Source: Hallerella sp964501065 (GTDB lineage Bacteria; Fibrobacterota; Fibrobacteria; Fibrobacterales; Fibrobacteraceae). Taken from it: a DNA stretch of 21,698 bases. The stretch is from positions 1 to 21,698 of the forward strand of contig CAZCRF010000043.1 of the NCBI GenBank assembly GCA_964501065.1. Reading direction: 5' to 3'. Within the stretch, counting starts at the first letter, position 1. Every line of letters starts with the position of its first letter. Shown one piece after another: positions 4,816 to 13,215 of this stretch. Below the pieces are notes generated by a model. It was not told the DNA's origin. It searched no databases and was given only the letters and a program-made list of their open reading frames with translations. A program made the translations under genes and the position numbers.

Positions 4816-6722
4816 GTCAAGGAAAGTCTAAGATTGGTGAACTTCTGCTTCGCCAAGGCATTATCGACGAAGACCAGCTGAAGCATGCGATGAGCGAGCA
4901 TGAGCGGACCGGGCTTGCCTTGTCGAAGATTTTGGTGCGTCTCGGCATGGTGAGCGAAGAGGTCCTGACGAACATCCTCGGCGTCCAAATGCGCAATTCG
5001 ACCCGGATGCGTATCGGTGAACTCTTGCTCAAGCACGGTTACATCACCGAGGCGCAGTTGAACAAGGCTTTGGAGGAGCAGAAGAAGACCGGGCAGCGAT
5101 TGGGGCGCATCTTGGTGACTCTCGGCTTCATGCCGGAAGAGCGCCTAGTGGAAATCCTCTCCACCCAGTTCGAAGTGCCCTATGTGAAGCTCGCGACTTT
5201 CAACATCGACCCGGAAGTCCACAATCTGATTTCCGAAGACGTCTGCCGCACCTACAAGGTCGTACCGCTCTTCGTCACCGACAAGACTCTGACGATAGCG
5301 ATGACCGACCCGACGAACATCCGCGTCATCGACATCGTCAAGTTCAAGTCGCAGATGGACGTCGACATCGTGATGGCCAGCGAAAAGGACGTCACCGCGG
5401 CCATCGACCGCGTTTACGCATCCTCTTCCCAGGGAGATTCCCTCGAAGCCCTGCTGAACAAGGCGAAGGAAGAGGGCGACGACGAATTGCAGACCGTGGA
5501 CCGGGAAGCGGAACAAGTCCAGGAGTCCGAACTGACGGACGAAGAGGGGCAGCAGGTCGTCAAAATCGTGACCTCCCTCATCCAAGAGGCGATTTCCCGC
5601 AAGGCTTCCGATATTCACCTGGAGCCGCAAGAAACTTATTTGAAGCTCCGTTACCGGATTGACGGCGACTTGCAAGTGCAAGCCCCGATTCCCGCGCGGC
5701 TGATGTCGCAAATCATTTCGAGAATCAAGCTGCTCGCCAAGATGGACATCGCCGAAAAGCGGAAGCCCCTCGACGGCCGTTTCACCGTCAGGTACCGGGG
5801 GAGCGAAGTCGACTTGCGTGTCAGCTCCTTCCCCGTCTCCTTGAGAAAGCGCGGCATCTGTGAAAAAATCGTCATGCGTATTTTGGATCCGAATTCGGGG
5901 CAGTTCCCGCTCAAGGATATGGGCTTTGCCCCGGTGATGTTCAAGCAGTTCAAGGACGCGATCAATTCTCCGAACGGGATTGTACTTGTGACGGGGCCGA
6001 CCGGCTCCGGAAAATCGACGACCCTTTACGCATCCATCCGCGAAATCCTGGACCCGACCATCAACATTTCGACGATGGAGGACCCTGTCGAATTGAACAT
6101 CGACGGGGTGAACCAGGGGCAGATCAACGTGGCCGCCGGCTTCACCTTCGCGGCGGGCATCCGCGCACTTTTGCGCCAAGACCCGGACGTCATCATGATA
6201 GGCGAAATGCGCGACAAGGAAACTTCCTCGATGGCGATTGAAGCCGCATTGACGGGTCACCTTGTCTTCTCGACTTTGCACACGAACGATTCTGCGGGTT
6301 CGTTCCCCCGTCTGCTCGAAATGGGGCTTGAACCGTTTTTGGTCGCCACGGTGATGAAGGGCATCTTGGCGCAGCGTCTTGTCCGCCGGATTTGCAAGCA
6401 TTGCAAGGAACCCGTGGACATTTCCCCGGAACTTCGGGACGAGTTGCATTTGTCGCCGGAAATGCAGTTCTATCACGGGCGCGGCTGTGAACACTGCGAC
6501 GGTTCCGGTTACAAGGGCCGTTGTGGCATTTACGAATTTCTGGTGCCGAACGAAGACGTGCGCAATGCGATTGTCAAACGCGCGTCCGGCGAAGTCATCA
6601 AGCAAATCGCGATGAAGGAATGCGGAATGATTACTTTACGGATGGATGGGATGCAAAAGGCTCTCGACGGATTAACGACCTTGGAACAAGTCCTCGGCGC
6701 TTCTAACCCGGACGACAATTGA
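4812..6722 (+). CDS. pilB: PilB/GspE-type assembly ATPase with two MshEN-like domains
   Basis: The product has 636 residues. This is the cytoplasmic hexameric motor that drives pilus or pseudopilus extension. Two N-terminal MshEN-type repeats are visible: residues 7-60 (IGELLLRQGIIDEDQL...) and 67-126 (RIGELLLKHGYITEAQL...). A linker and the N-terminal ASKASDIHLEP-type region follow (here SRKASDIHLEPQ), then Walker A G395-T403 (Lys401), the Asp-box segment TMEDPVELNIDGVNQ, Walker B DVIMIGEMRD with Glu465, the His-box TGHLVFSTLHTNDS, and a zinc tetracysteine Cys528-x2-Cys531 ... Cys559-x2-Cys562. It fits PilB, GspE or MshE; PilB is favoured because PilM/PilN/ComEA-type genes lie downstream in the same array. 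MshEN domains in some relatives bind cyclic di-GMP, and the second copy here keeps the R-x-G-x2-LL start. The stop overlaps the helicase start (TGATG). Confidence 0.88.
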   Translation: MSQGKSKIGELLLRQGIIDEDQLKHAMSEHERTGLALSKILVRLGMVSEEVLTNILGVQMRNSTRMRIGELLLKHGYITEAQLNKALEEQKKTGQRLGRILVTLGFMPEERLVEILSTQFEVPYVKLATFNIDPEVHNLISEDVCRTYKVVPLFVTDKTLTIAMTDPTNIRVIDIVKFKSQMDVDIVMASEKDVTAAIDRVYASSSQGDSLEALLNKAKEEGDDELQTVDREAEQVQESELTDEEGQQVVKIVTSLIQEAISRKASDIHLEPQETYLKLRYRIDGDLQVQAPIPARLMSQIISRIKLLAKMDIAEKRKPLDGRFTVRYRGSEVDLRVSSFPVSLRKRGICEKIVMRILDPNSGQFPLKDMGFAPVMFKQFKDAINSPNGIVLVTGPTGSGKSTTLYASIREILDPTINISTMEDPVELNIDGVNQGQINVAAGFTFAAGIRALLRQDPDVIMIGEMRDKETSSMAIEAALTGHLVFSTLHTNDSAGSFPRLLEMGLEPFLVATVMKGILAQRLVRRICKHCKEPVDISPELRDELHLSPEMQFYHGRGCEHCDGSGYKGRCGIYEFLVPNEDVRNAIVKRASGEVIKQIAMKECGMITLRMDGMQKALDGLTTLEQVLGASNPDDN

Positions 6723-9139
6723 TGGCGTGCGCAGTCGACGTCCCCCGCTTGAAACGGGAACTGAACGAGGAACAAGTCGCCGCAGCCGTCAAGACGGACG
6801 GCCCCTCCTTGATTTTGGCCGGCGCAGGTTCGGGAAAGACCCGGACGATTACGTACAAAATCGCGTATCTGATTTCCACCTTGAACGTCGATCCCCGGCG
6901 GATTCTCGCCGTCACCTTTACGAACAAGGCCGCCCGCGAAATGAAGTCCCGCATCGGCCAGATTCTTTCGGGAACGGTGAACTTGGAGTGGATGGGGACT
7001 TTTCATTCCATTTGCGTTCGCATCTTGAGGCTCTGCCTTTCGAATCCGCGCATTGCGGAAGCCTTGGGGTGGAAAATCGACAAGAACTTTTCCATTTACG
7101 ACGATGACGACCAGAAGAAAATCCTGAAGGAGATTTTGAAGCCGATTTACGGCGAAGAAATGGACGCGCAGAAGTTGAAGCAGGCGCGCGCCGCCATTTC
7201 GCGCTACAAGAACGGCGTTTCGAAGGAACCGCAGCCCGACGGCAGTTACCGCATCGTGTTGCAGACTCCGGCGGTCGCGCTAGAACACGCTGCATTCCCG
7301 GATCAAGTGCAGATGGCGAACATTTACGGGAATTACCAGGCGAAGCTCTCCGAGGCGAATGCGATGGACTTCGACGACCTTTTGCTGAATACGGTCGTCC
7401 TCTTGCAAAGGCTTCCGCAGGTCGCCGCCCAGTTCGCGAACCGGTTCCGCTACGTCGTCGTCGATGAATACCAAGACACGAACGACGTCCAATACGAGCT
7501 GCTCAAGCTTTTGATTGACCGTTCCACGCAGAACGTGACCGTCGTCGGCGACGATGACCAGAGCATTTACGGATGGCGCGGGGCGAACATCGACATCATC
7601 CGGAACTTTTCCCGGGATTTCGACGGGGTGACGTTCTTCAAGCTCGAACGCAATTACCGCTCCTCGTCGAACATCGTGAAGGGCGCGGGGTCCGTGATCG
7701 CCCACAACGAACGCCCGCCCGAAATGGTGAAGAACGTCTATTCGAAGGAACCGCCCGGGGAGCTCATCCACGTCATCCATGTCCTGGCGGACACGGTCGA
7801 GGCGGACTTCATCGCGAAACGCATCCAGAAGGCGGGAACGGACTCTTATGCGGGCACGGCCATTTTTTACCGTACGAACGCCCAGTCGCGGGCCATTGAA
7901 AAGGCTCTCAACGGCTACCGGATTCCGTGTGTCATCTTCGGCGGCACCCGTTTTTGGGACAGAAAGGAAGTCCGGGACATCATGGCTTACATGAGGCTCC
8001 TTTCGAACCCGAAGGATGACGCGGCGTTTCTCCGCATCATCAACGTCCCTTCGCGGGGAATCGGGAACGGTTCCCTTGACTCCCTGCGGCTTTCCGCCTC
8101 GGCGCAAGGAATTTCCCTTTGGGAAGCCCTTCCCGTGGAAGTGGCGAAGGGTGGCCGTGCGGCAAAAGGCCTTGGCGAATTCAAAAAGATGGTCGACTCC
8201 TGGCTTTCCCTGCTCAAGGAGGGCGAGGCTCTCCCCATCATCGCGGAACGCGTCATCCGGGATTCCTTTTACAAGGAATTCTTGAAAAAGGACGATGAAG
8301 CGTCGGCCGATGAACGCTCCCGGAACTTGGATGAAATGGTGAACGCTTTCCGGGAGTTCGAAGAGGAAAATCCGGACAAGGGACTTGACGAATTCCTGCA
8401 AGAAATTTCCCTTTTGACCGATGCGGACAAGAAAGTGGAGAATGCGGATTCCCGGGTCACCCTCATGACCATCCACATGGCGAAGGGGCTGGAGTTCGAT
8501 ACGGTCCACATCGCCGGATGCGACGACGGTGTCTTTCCGCTTCTCCGCGAATCGGACATGACGTCCACTCCGGATGAGCGCAAGCGGCAATCGGAAGAGG
8601 AACGGCGGCTGTTTTACGTCGGTTGTACGCGCGCCAAGCGAGTCCTCTTTCTTTACCATGCGGCGCGCCGTTTTTGGCAGGGGAGTCTTCGACCGTTTTC
8701 CCCGTCCCGTTTTTTGGAGGAAATCGATCCGACGACGACTGCCGTCGAAGGGGAGGCTCTAGTTGCAGGGGAATCCAAGTTCTCGGGGGAACCGTGGAAT
8801 CGAGGCTTCCGGGGCTTCGGCGCGGGCGGCGGTGCGCAGCGCGGGCGTTTTTCCGGGAATCGCACCGTCCCGTCTTCCGGTTTGCACAAGACCCGGCGCA
8901 TCGTCTATGAGAATCCGCCTGTCGTCGGGAAGGTGAAGTCCGAACCGCGAATCGTGTATGACGAAGGCTGCGACAATCCCTTGCGCGCAGGCGTCCGCGT
9001 CCGACATTTGAAGTTCGGGAACGGCGTCGTGACAAATGTGTCCGGTTCCGGGGAGAATACGCGGGTCGAGGTGAAATTTTCCAACGGAATTGTCAGAAAA
9101 TTGATTTTAAAATACGCCGGGCTGGAAATTTTGGACTAG
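6722..9139 (+). CDS. pcrA: UvrD/PcrA-family superfamily-1 DNA helicase
   Basis: The product has 805 residues, a 3'-5' ATP-dependent DNA helicase of the UvrD/PcrA/Rep group, acting in nucleotide-excision and mismatch repair and in clearing stalled forks. All helicase motifs are present in order: Q-motif LNEEQ, motif I AGAGSGKT (residues 33-40, Lys39), Ia VTFTNKAAREM, Ic GTFHSI, II VVVDEYQDTN (Asp248, Glu249), III VVGDDDQSIYGWRGA, IV LERNYRSS, V TLMTIHMAKGLEFD, VI RRLFYVGCTRAK. The C-terminus (VRHLKFGNGVVTNV ... LKYAGLEIL) is the Tudor-like tail typical of PcrA. A glycine- and arginine-rich linker (about residues 690-720) separates it from the helicase core. ATG 6722 is preferred over the TTG one codon earlier; it shares its A with the TGA of the ATPase gene, implying coupled translation. 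Confidence 0.95.
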   Translation: MACAVDVPRLKRELNEEQVAAAVKTDGPSLILAGAGSGKTRTITYKIAYLISTLNVDPRRILAVTFTNKAAREMKSRIGQILSGTVNLEWMGTFHSICVRILRLCLSNPRIAEALGWKIDKNFSIYDDDDQKKILKEILKPIYGEEMDAQKLKQARAAISRYKNGVSKEPQPDGSYRIVLQTPAVALEHAAFPDQVQMANIYGNYQAKLSEANAMDFDDLLLNTVVLLQRLPQVAAQFANRFRYVVVDEYQDTNDVQYELLKLLIDRSTQNVTVVGDDDQSIYGWRGANIDIIRNFSRDFDGVTFFKLERNYRSSSNIVKGAGSVIAHNERPPEMVKNVYSKEPPGELIHVIHVLADTVEADFIAKRIQKAGTDSYAGTAIFYRTNAQSRAIEKALNGYRIPCVIFGGTRFWDRKEVRDIMAYMRLLSNPKDDAAFLRIINVPSRGIGNGSLDSLRLSASAQGISLWEALPVEVAKGGRAAKGLGEFKKMVDSWLSLLKEGEALPIIAERVIRDSFYKEFLKKDDEASADERSRNLDEMVNAFREFEEENPDKGLDEFLQEISLLTDADKKVENADSRVTLMTIHMAKGLEFDTVHIAGCDDGVFPLLRESDMTSTPDERKRQSEEERRLFYVGCTRAKRVLFLYHAARRFWQGSLRPFSPSRFLEEIDPTTTAVEGEALVAGESKFSGEPWNRGFRGFGAGGGAQRGRFSGNRTVPSSGLHKTRRIVYENPPVVGKVKSEPRIVYDEGCDNPLRAGVRVRHLKFGNGVVTNVSGSGENTRVEVKFSNGIVRKLILKYAGLEILD

Positions 9140-9190
9140 TTTCCGGGGCGGAGTTTTCTATTTTTTGAATTGTAGAATAAAGGGTCGAAT

Positions 9191-9475
9191 ATGCTCAGCA
9201 AAGACGAAATCTTGAAAATCGCGAAGCTCTCCCGTTTGAAAATTTCCGATGCGGATATGGAATCCGTTTCTTCCCGGCTAGACGAACTCCTCCGCTACAT
9301 GGAGGACTTGAAGGCCCTAGACCTTTCGGGAGTGGAACCGATGACGGGTGTCGAAGACGCTCCCACCGTTCTCCGCGAAGACGTTCCTCAGCCGTCACTC
9401 TCGCACGAGCAAGCCTTTGCCAACGCACCGGAAGTGGAAAACGATCACTTCGTGATTCCCAAGGTCATCGGCTGA
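9191..9475 (+). CDS. gatC: Glutamyl/aspartyl-tRNA amidotransferase subunit C
   Basis: The product has 94 residues, the usual GatC length. GatC stabilises the GatA-GatB complex that converts Glu-tRNA(Gln) and Asp-tRNA(Asn) to the amidated forms. The family pattern is clear: KDEILKIAKLSRLKIS at the start, RLDELLRYMEDLKALDLSGVEPM in the middle, and the ending LREDVPQPSLS ... NAPEVENDHFVIPKVIG. AAAGGG sits 6 bases before the ATG. gatA and gatB are not adjacent within the window, so gatC is separated from its partners. It lies 51 bases after pcrA, across a T-rich stretch with a short TCCG/CGGA hairpin (about 9142-9152) that may weakly terminate transcription. Confidence 0.93.
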   Translation: MLSKDEILKIAKLSRLKISDADMESVSSRLDELLRYMEDLKALDLSGVEPMTGVEDAPTVLREDVPQPSLSHEQAFANAPEVENDHFVIPKVIG

Positions 9476-9479
9476 TGTC

Positions 9480-9486
9480 GAGGTGA
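9480..9486 (+). promoter_or_regulatory. Ribosome-binding site that decides the kdsB start
   Basis: GAGGTGA ends directly before a first ATG (9487) but lies 6 bases before a second in-frame ATG (9493). The spacing favours initiation at 9493. Confidence 0.6.
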
Positions 9487-9492
9487 ATGCCC

Positions 9493-10215
9493 ATGGCCGT
9501 CGTCCATTGCGTCGTTCCCGCTAGATATTCTTCCACCCGGTTCCCGGGAAAGCCCCTAGTCCCCATTTGCGGGCGTCCCATGATTCTTCGCACTTTGGAC
9601 AGGGCTATTGCCGCCGGGTGCTTTGAAAGCGTCGTCTGTGCCACGGACGACGTTCGTATTTTAAAAACGGTGGAAAGTGCCGGATTCGAGGGCGTGCTCA
9701 CGGAATCTGCCGCGACGGGTTCCGACAGGGTCTACGAAGCGGCAAAGAGGCTCGGGCTCGATTTGGTCGTGAACTTGCAGGGCGACGAGCCGATTGCGGA
9801 CTTGGGAATGCTCCGCGATGTGGCGAAGGCGCTCGCTGCGGAACCGGATTCCTGGGTGAGCGTGGCGGCGCCGCTCTCGGACTGTGAGCGGGAAAGGCTT
9901 TCCGTGGTGAAAGTCCGGATGGATGCGGCGGGCTATGCGGAGGATTTTGTCCGGGAAATTCCTCCAGGGAATTTTGTCTGGTATCGCCATGTGGGCGTTT
10001 ACGCTTATTCGGCGAAATCCCGGGAAGAGTTCCACGCCCTTCCGCAGTCGGCGGCGGAAAAGGAACGCTCCTTGGAGCAGCTGCGCATTTTGGGGAAACG
10101 CCCCATTCGAATGGTTTTTGGTACATCCCTTTCCGCGTCGGTCGATTTGCCTTCCGACGTGCAAAAGGTGGAAAATATCTTAAAACGGATGGAATCTGAT
10201 GAAAGCAGAATTTGA
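9493..10215 (+). CDS. kdsB: CMP-KDO synthetase (3-deoxy-manno-octulosonate cytidylyltransferase)
   Basis: The product has 240 residues. It couples CTP to 3-deoxy-D-manno-octulosonate to make CMP-KDO, the activated sugar for the inner core of lipopolysaccharide, in the cytoplasm. Motifs are those of the family: VVPARYSSTRFPGKPL near the start (nucleotide-binding P-loop-like region), VVCATDDVRI, TGSDRVYEAA, VNLQGDEP with its metal-binding Asp, WYRHVGVYAYS, and the C-terminal LEQLRILGKRPIRM. The start 9493 is chosen on ribosome-binding-site spacing; an ATG two codons earlier is too close to the site. Its last codons overlap the start of pyrG by 17 bases. The pairing is meaningful: KdsB uses the CTP that PyrG makes. 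It implies a KDO-containing outer membrane. Confidence 0.95.
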   Translation: MAVVHCVVPARYSSTRFPGKPLVPICGRPMILRTLDRAIAAGCFESVVCATDDVRILKTVESAGFEGVLTESAATGSDRVYEAAKRLGLDLVVNLQGDEPIADLGMLRDVAKALAAEPDSWVSVAAPLSDCERERLSVVKVRMDAAGYAEDFVREIPPGNFVWYRHVGVYAYSAKSREEFHALPQSAAEKERSLEQLRILGKRPIRMVFGTSLSASVDLPSDVQKVENILKRMESDESRI

Positions 10216-11845
10216 ATACAACGGAAAGACGAAGTTCATCATCGTGACGGGCGGCGTCATTTCGGGTCTGGGGAAGGGAGTCGCCGCAGCGAGCATCGGC
10301 GCGCTCCTTTCGAACCGCCTGAAGGTCGTGCCGGTCAAGTGCGACGGTTATCTGAACACGGATCCGGGGACGATGAATCCGACGGAACACGGCGAGGTCT
10401 ATGTCCTTGACGACGGTGGGGAAGTCGATATGGACTTCGGCCATTACGAACGCTTCTTGAACATCGTCGCCCGTTCGGAGTGGAGTCTCACGATGGGCAA
10501 GGTGTTCAAGCTCATCTTGGAAAAGGAACGCCGCGGGGATTACCTCGGGCACACGGTGCAGTTCATTCCCCACGTGACGAACGCCATCAAGGAGCATTTT
10601 TACGAAGTCGCGAACAGCGAAGAGGCGGACATCCTCCTGATTGAAATCGGCGGGACTGTCGGCGATTTGGAAAACCAGTTCTTCATCGAAGCGGCGCGGC
10701 AGCTCTCCCATGACGTCGGGAGCGAGAACTGCATGTTCGTCCATCTGACCTACGTGCCGATTCCTTCGGGAGTCAAGGAGCAGAAGTCGAAGCCCACGCA
10801 AATGTCCGTGCGGGAGTTGAACGAGCGCGGCATCTACCCGGACATCATCATCGCCCGGTGCGAAGAGTTCTTGAAACCGCACATCAAGGAAAAAATCGGC
10901 CTCTTCTGCAACTTGCCCCCGTCTCACGTCATCTCCGGCGTGGACGTGAAGCACGTTTATGAATGCCCGCTAGTCTATGACAAGGAGGGTGTCCCCGAAA
11001 TCCTTTTGAAGAAGCTCCGCATTTACGCGCCGCCGCATCTCGAAGCTTGGAGTCGCCTGGTCGACACCATGAATCGGAACGACGTGCATCCGCGCAAGGT
11101 TCTGACGGTCGCCATCGGGGGCAAGTACACGCGCCTCGAAGACTCTTATGCGAGCATCGTCGAAGCCCTGAATCACGTTTCCGCGCATTTGGATGTCCAC
11201 GTGGACATTCGCTGGATTGACACGGAACACTTGGAACGTCACCCGGAAAAGGTCGAAGCGGATTTGCAGGGAATCGACGCGGTCATCGTCCCGGGAGGAT
11301 TCGGGACGCGCGGCATCGAAGGCAAGATAGTCCTCATCCAATACGTGCGGGAACACGGGATTCCGTTCCTCGGCATCTGCTATGGGATGCAGCTCGCCGT
11401 CGTGGAGATCGCGCGACATGTCTGCGGAATGCCGGAAGCCGGTACGATGGAGATGGAAACTTCGTCCCATCCGATTCCAGATCCCGTCATCGCCTATTTG
11501 CCGGGACAGGACAAGATTAAGGAAATGGGGGCGACCATGCGCCTCGGCGGTCACGACGTTCTCATCCGCAAGGGCTCTCGTGCCGAAAAAATCTACGGGG
11601 CGTCCGAAATCCGCGAAAGATTCCGCCACCGTTACGAAGTCAACCCGAAGTACGTGGAACGGCTCGAAAAGGGAGGCATCGTCTTTTCCGGCAAGGCGAA
11701 GGGCGAAGACATCATGCAGATCATGGAACTTCCCGAACATCCGTATTTTGTCGCGTGCCAGTTCCATCCGGAATTGAAAAGCTCCCTGCTCCATCCGGCT
11801 CCCCTGTTCCTCGGACTGTTGAAGGCGGCTGATGAACGGGCCTGA
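10199..11845 (+). CDS. pyrG: CTP synthase
   Basis: The product has 548 residues. It makes CTP from UTP using ATP and glutamine. The N-terminal synthetase domain has IIVTGGVISGLGKG (P-loop around residues 18-27, Lys26) and DPGTMNPTEHGEVYVLDDGGE...DFGHYERF. The C-terminal class I glutaminase has VPGGFGTRG, the nucleophile Cys394 in GICYGMQ (GICLGMQ in most homologues) and the His523/Glu525 pair in CQFHPEL. The segment CDGYLNTDPG replaces the LDPYINVDPG known from E. coli, and SGLGKG replaces SSLGKG, so this belongs to a divergent CTP-synthase subgroup that still keeps the catalytic residues. It overlaps kdsB at its start and comEA at its end (14 bases), so it sits inside a tightly packed operon. 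Confidence 0.96.
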   Translation: MKAEFEYNGKTKFIIVTGGVISGLGKGVAAASIGALLSNRLKVVPVKCDGYLNTDPGTMNPTEHGEVYVLDDGGEVDMDFGHYERFLNIVARSEWSLTMGKVFKLILEKERRGDYLGHTVQFIPHVTNAIKEHFYEVANSEEADILLIEIGGTVGDLENQFFIEAARQLSHDVGSENCMFVHLTYVPIPSGVKEQKSKPTQMSVRELNERGIYPDIIIARCEEFLKPHIKEKIGLFCNLPPSHVISGVDVKHVYECPLVYDKEGVPEILLKKLRIYAPPHLEAWSRLVDTMNRNDVHPRKVLTVAIGGKYTRLEDSYASIVEALNHVSAHLDVHVDIRWIDTEHLERHPEKVEADLQGIDAVIVPGGFGTRGIEGKIVLIQYVREHGIPFLGICYGMQLAVVEIARHVCGMPEAGTMEMETSSHPIPDPVIAYLPGQDKIKEMGATMRLGGHDVLIRKGSRAEKIYGASEIRERFRHRYEVNPKYVERLEKGGIVFSGKAKGEDIMQIMELPEHPYFVACQFHPELKSSLLHPAPLFLGLLKAADERA

Positions 11846-12269
11846 AAAGAAGGTCTTTATATTGGCGCTCCTCCTTTTCTTTTTGGGCGTCCTGGTCAAA
11901 ATATCCCCTTGGGACCCCGTTCCGCAAATCGAAACTTTCCCCTATTCGGAAAGGGCTTTCGATATCGGAAGCGAGAACTTCACCGCCGAAGGGAAGCCCT
12001 CCGTCGGGGAAGCTGCCTCTGCCGTCCGCGAGAAGCGCGAAAGACACCGGAAAAAGGCGAAAGCCGTCGTGCACTTCCCCCTTTCCATCAATCGGGCATC
12101 TGCGGAGGAACTCTGCGCCATCAAGGGCGTCGGGCCAAAGCTCGCGGAAAAGATTGTCGCTTACCGGGCGAGTCACGGACCCTTCTCCGGGCCGAAGGAT
12201 TTGCGCAAAGTCTCCGGAATCGGCAAGAAAAAAGCGGAAACGATAATCGGATTCGTCATTTTTGACTAG
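11832..12269 (+). CDS. comEA: ComEA-like helix-hairpin-helix DNA-binding protein
   Basis: The product has 145 residues. Residues 7-24 are a single transmembrane helix or uncleaved signal anchor, followed by a charged Lys/Arg-rich linker (about 55-78). Residues 84-140 hold two helix-hairpin-helix motifs: INRASAEELCAIKGVGPKLAEKI and DLRKVSGIGKKKAETI. ComEA proteins are anchored in the inner membrane and bind incoming double-stranded DNA in the periplasm during natural transformation. The linker and membrane anchor match the longer Gram-positive-like form rather than the short secreted Gram-negative form. It overlaps the end of pyrG by 14 bases and is followed 31 bases later by PilM-like and PilN/PilO-like genes, which supports a DNA-uptake or pilus role. 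Confidence 0.8.
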   Translation: MNGPEKKVFILALLLFFLGVLVKISPWDPVPQIETFPYSERAFDIGSENFTAEGKPSVGEAASAVREKRERHRKKAKAVVHFPLSINRASAEELCAIKGVGPKLAEKIVAYRASHGPFSGPKDLRKVSGIGKKKAETIIGFVIFD

Positions 12270-12290
12270 ATTTATAGAAAATAGGATACA
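12262..12290 (+). promoter_or_regulatory. Possible internal promoter before the PilM-like gene
   Basis: TTGACT (12262-12267) is followed after 17 bases by GATACA (12285-12290), a fair and a poor match to -35 and -10 elements. It overlaps the comEA stop codon. It would allow separate expression of the pilus genes. Confidence 0.25.
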
Positions 12291-12300
12291 AGTTGTTGAT

Positions 12301-13215
12301 ATGACGGAAGATACGAAGTTGCATCTAGGCATCGAGGCTGGCGAGGTCTTGCTCAAGGTCGCCTTATATGATTCGGCGGAAAAGAAAGTCCTCAAGACGG
12401 CGATTCTCGACACCGGATCCAATCCGCTAGACGACGTCTTCTCCTTTGAATCCGCCCTGTCGAAGTGGATTGCCGACAACGGGAATCTGGAACTGGGCAG
12501 CATCGGCTTGACGGTATCCTCCTTCCGCGCCATTGTCAAACAACTGTTCGTCCCTCCCGAAGTGTCGAATGTCCGCGAATACTTGGAATGGTATTTGGGA
12601 ACGGTCGTGAATGCGAATGCGAGCGATTACATCTTGGATTTCGTGGAACTCGGCGGCGCATCGGAAATGGGGCGGACTGTCTTGCTCATCGCCATGCGCA
12701 AGGTTTGGGTGGATTCCATTCGAAAAGGTTTTCGGAACCAGGCCATCGCTCCGAAAATCTTGGAAGTGGACGCTCTTTCCGTCTTGAACTTGCTCGAAGT
12801 CGGAGCGAAGCTCGACGGGCGGCTCCAGTGCGTCATCAAGGCCGACGTCACGGGAGTGATGCTCTTGTGGGCTTCGAAGGACAACATTCGCGCGCTGCGC
12901 TGCTGCTCGACTCTTGACCTGGCCGGCAAGGAACGGGAAGAGGCCTATGAACAGCTGGCCAAAAACATTTCCGCTCAAGTGAAGATGGCTGCGGAAATCA
13001 ACGGGGCGGCGGTCAACCAATATCTATTATGCGGGGAACTTGCGACGGATCTCCTGTTTGTGGAAAATCTTCGCAAGGCAGTCGATGACAAGCCCATCGT
13101 CCCCATGGATTCCTTTGCGAACATCCGCTTGCCGGTCGATGAGGAAAATGCTAGCCACGTCCTTTCTTGTGCGGGGGCCATCGGCGTGTCCTTGAGGAGC
13201 GCAAATCATGATTGA
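12301..13215 (+). CDS. PilM-like actin-fold pilus assembly protein
   Basis: The product has 304 residues, somewhat shorter than typical PilM (about 350). PilM is a cytoplasmic actin-like ATPase that binds the N-terminal tail of PilN and links the inner-membrane platform to the motor. The fold pattern is visible: LHLGIEAGEVLLKVALYD (residues 7-24), a middle segment PKILEVDALSVLNLLE (151-166), CVIKADVTGVMLLWASKDNIRALR (177-200), and a late YLLCGELATDLLFVENLRKAVDDKPIVPMD (241-270). The phosphate loop is degenerate: Glu12 stands where Asp is expected, and the adenosine loop SGGGA is replaced by LCGELA. Nucleotide binding may be lost. ATG 12301 is preferred over an upstream TTG (12262). The gene overlaps the next by 8 bases, as pilM usually does pilN. 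Confidence 0.65.
   Translation: MTEDTKLHLGIEAGEVLLKVALYDSAEKKVLKTAILDTGSNPLDDVFSFESALSKWIADNGNLELGSIGLTVSSFRAIVKQLFVPPEVSNVREYLEWYLGTVVNANASDYILDFVELGGASEMGRTVLLIAMRKVWVDSIRKGFRNQAIAPKILEVDALSVLNLLEVGAKLDGRLQCVIKADVTGVMLLWASKDNIRALRCCSTLDLAGKEREEAYEQLAKNISAQVKMAAEINGAAVNQYLLCGELATDLLFVENLRKAVDDKPIVPMDSFANIRLPVDEENASHVLSCAGAIGVSLRSANHD
13194..13199 (+). promoter_or_regulatory. Strong ribosome-binding site of the PilN/PilO-like gene
   Basis: GAGGAG, 8 bases before ATG 13208, lies within the end of the PilM-like gene. It is one of the few strong sites in the array and fixes this start. Confidence 0.6.

Noticed and set aside
5145..6605. 486-codon open frame antisense to the pilB-type gene
   Set aside because: The opposite strand carries complete ATPase motifs; the antisense product is low-information and His/Arg/Asp-rich.
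7280..8659. 459-codon open frame antisense to pcrA
   Set aside because: Shadow of the helicase gene; no domain is recognisable.
9142..9166. Possible terminator after pcrA (TCCG-GGG-CGGA then T-rich)
   Set aside because: The stem is only 4 bp and the T-run is interrupted; noted under gatC but not called.
9698..10954. 418-codon open frame antisense to kdsB and pyrG
   Set aside because: It spans two certain genes and has a Pro/Arg-rich tail typical of shadow frames.
12262..12300. TTG start giving the PilM-like protein 13 extra residues
   Set aside because: It overlaps the comEA stop codon and adds a segment unlike PilM; ATG 12301 gives the expected N-terminus.
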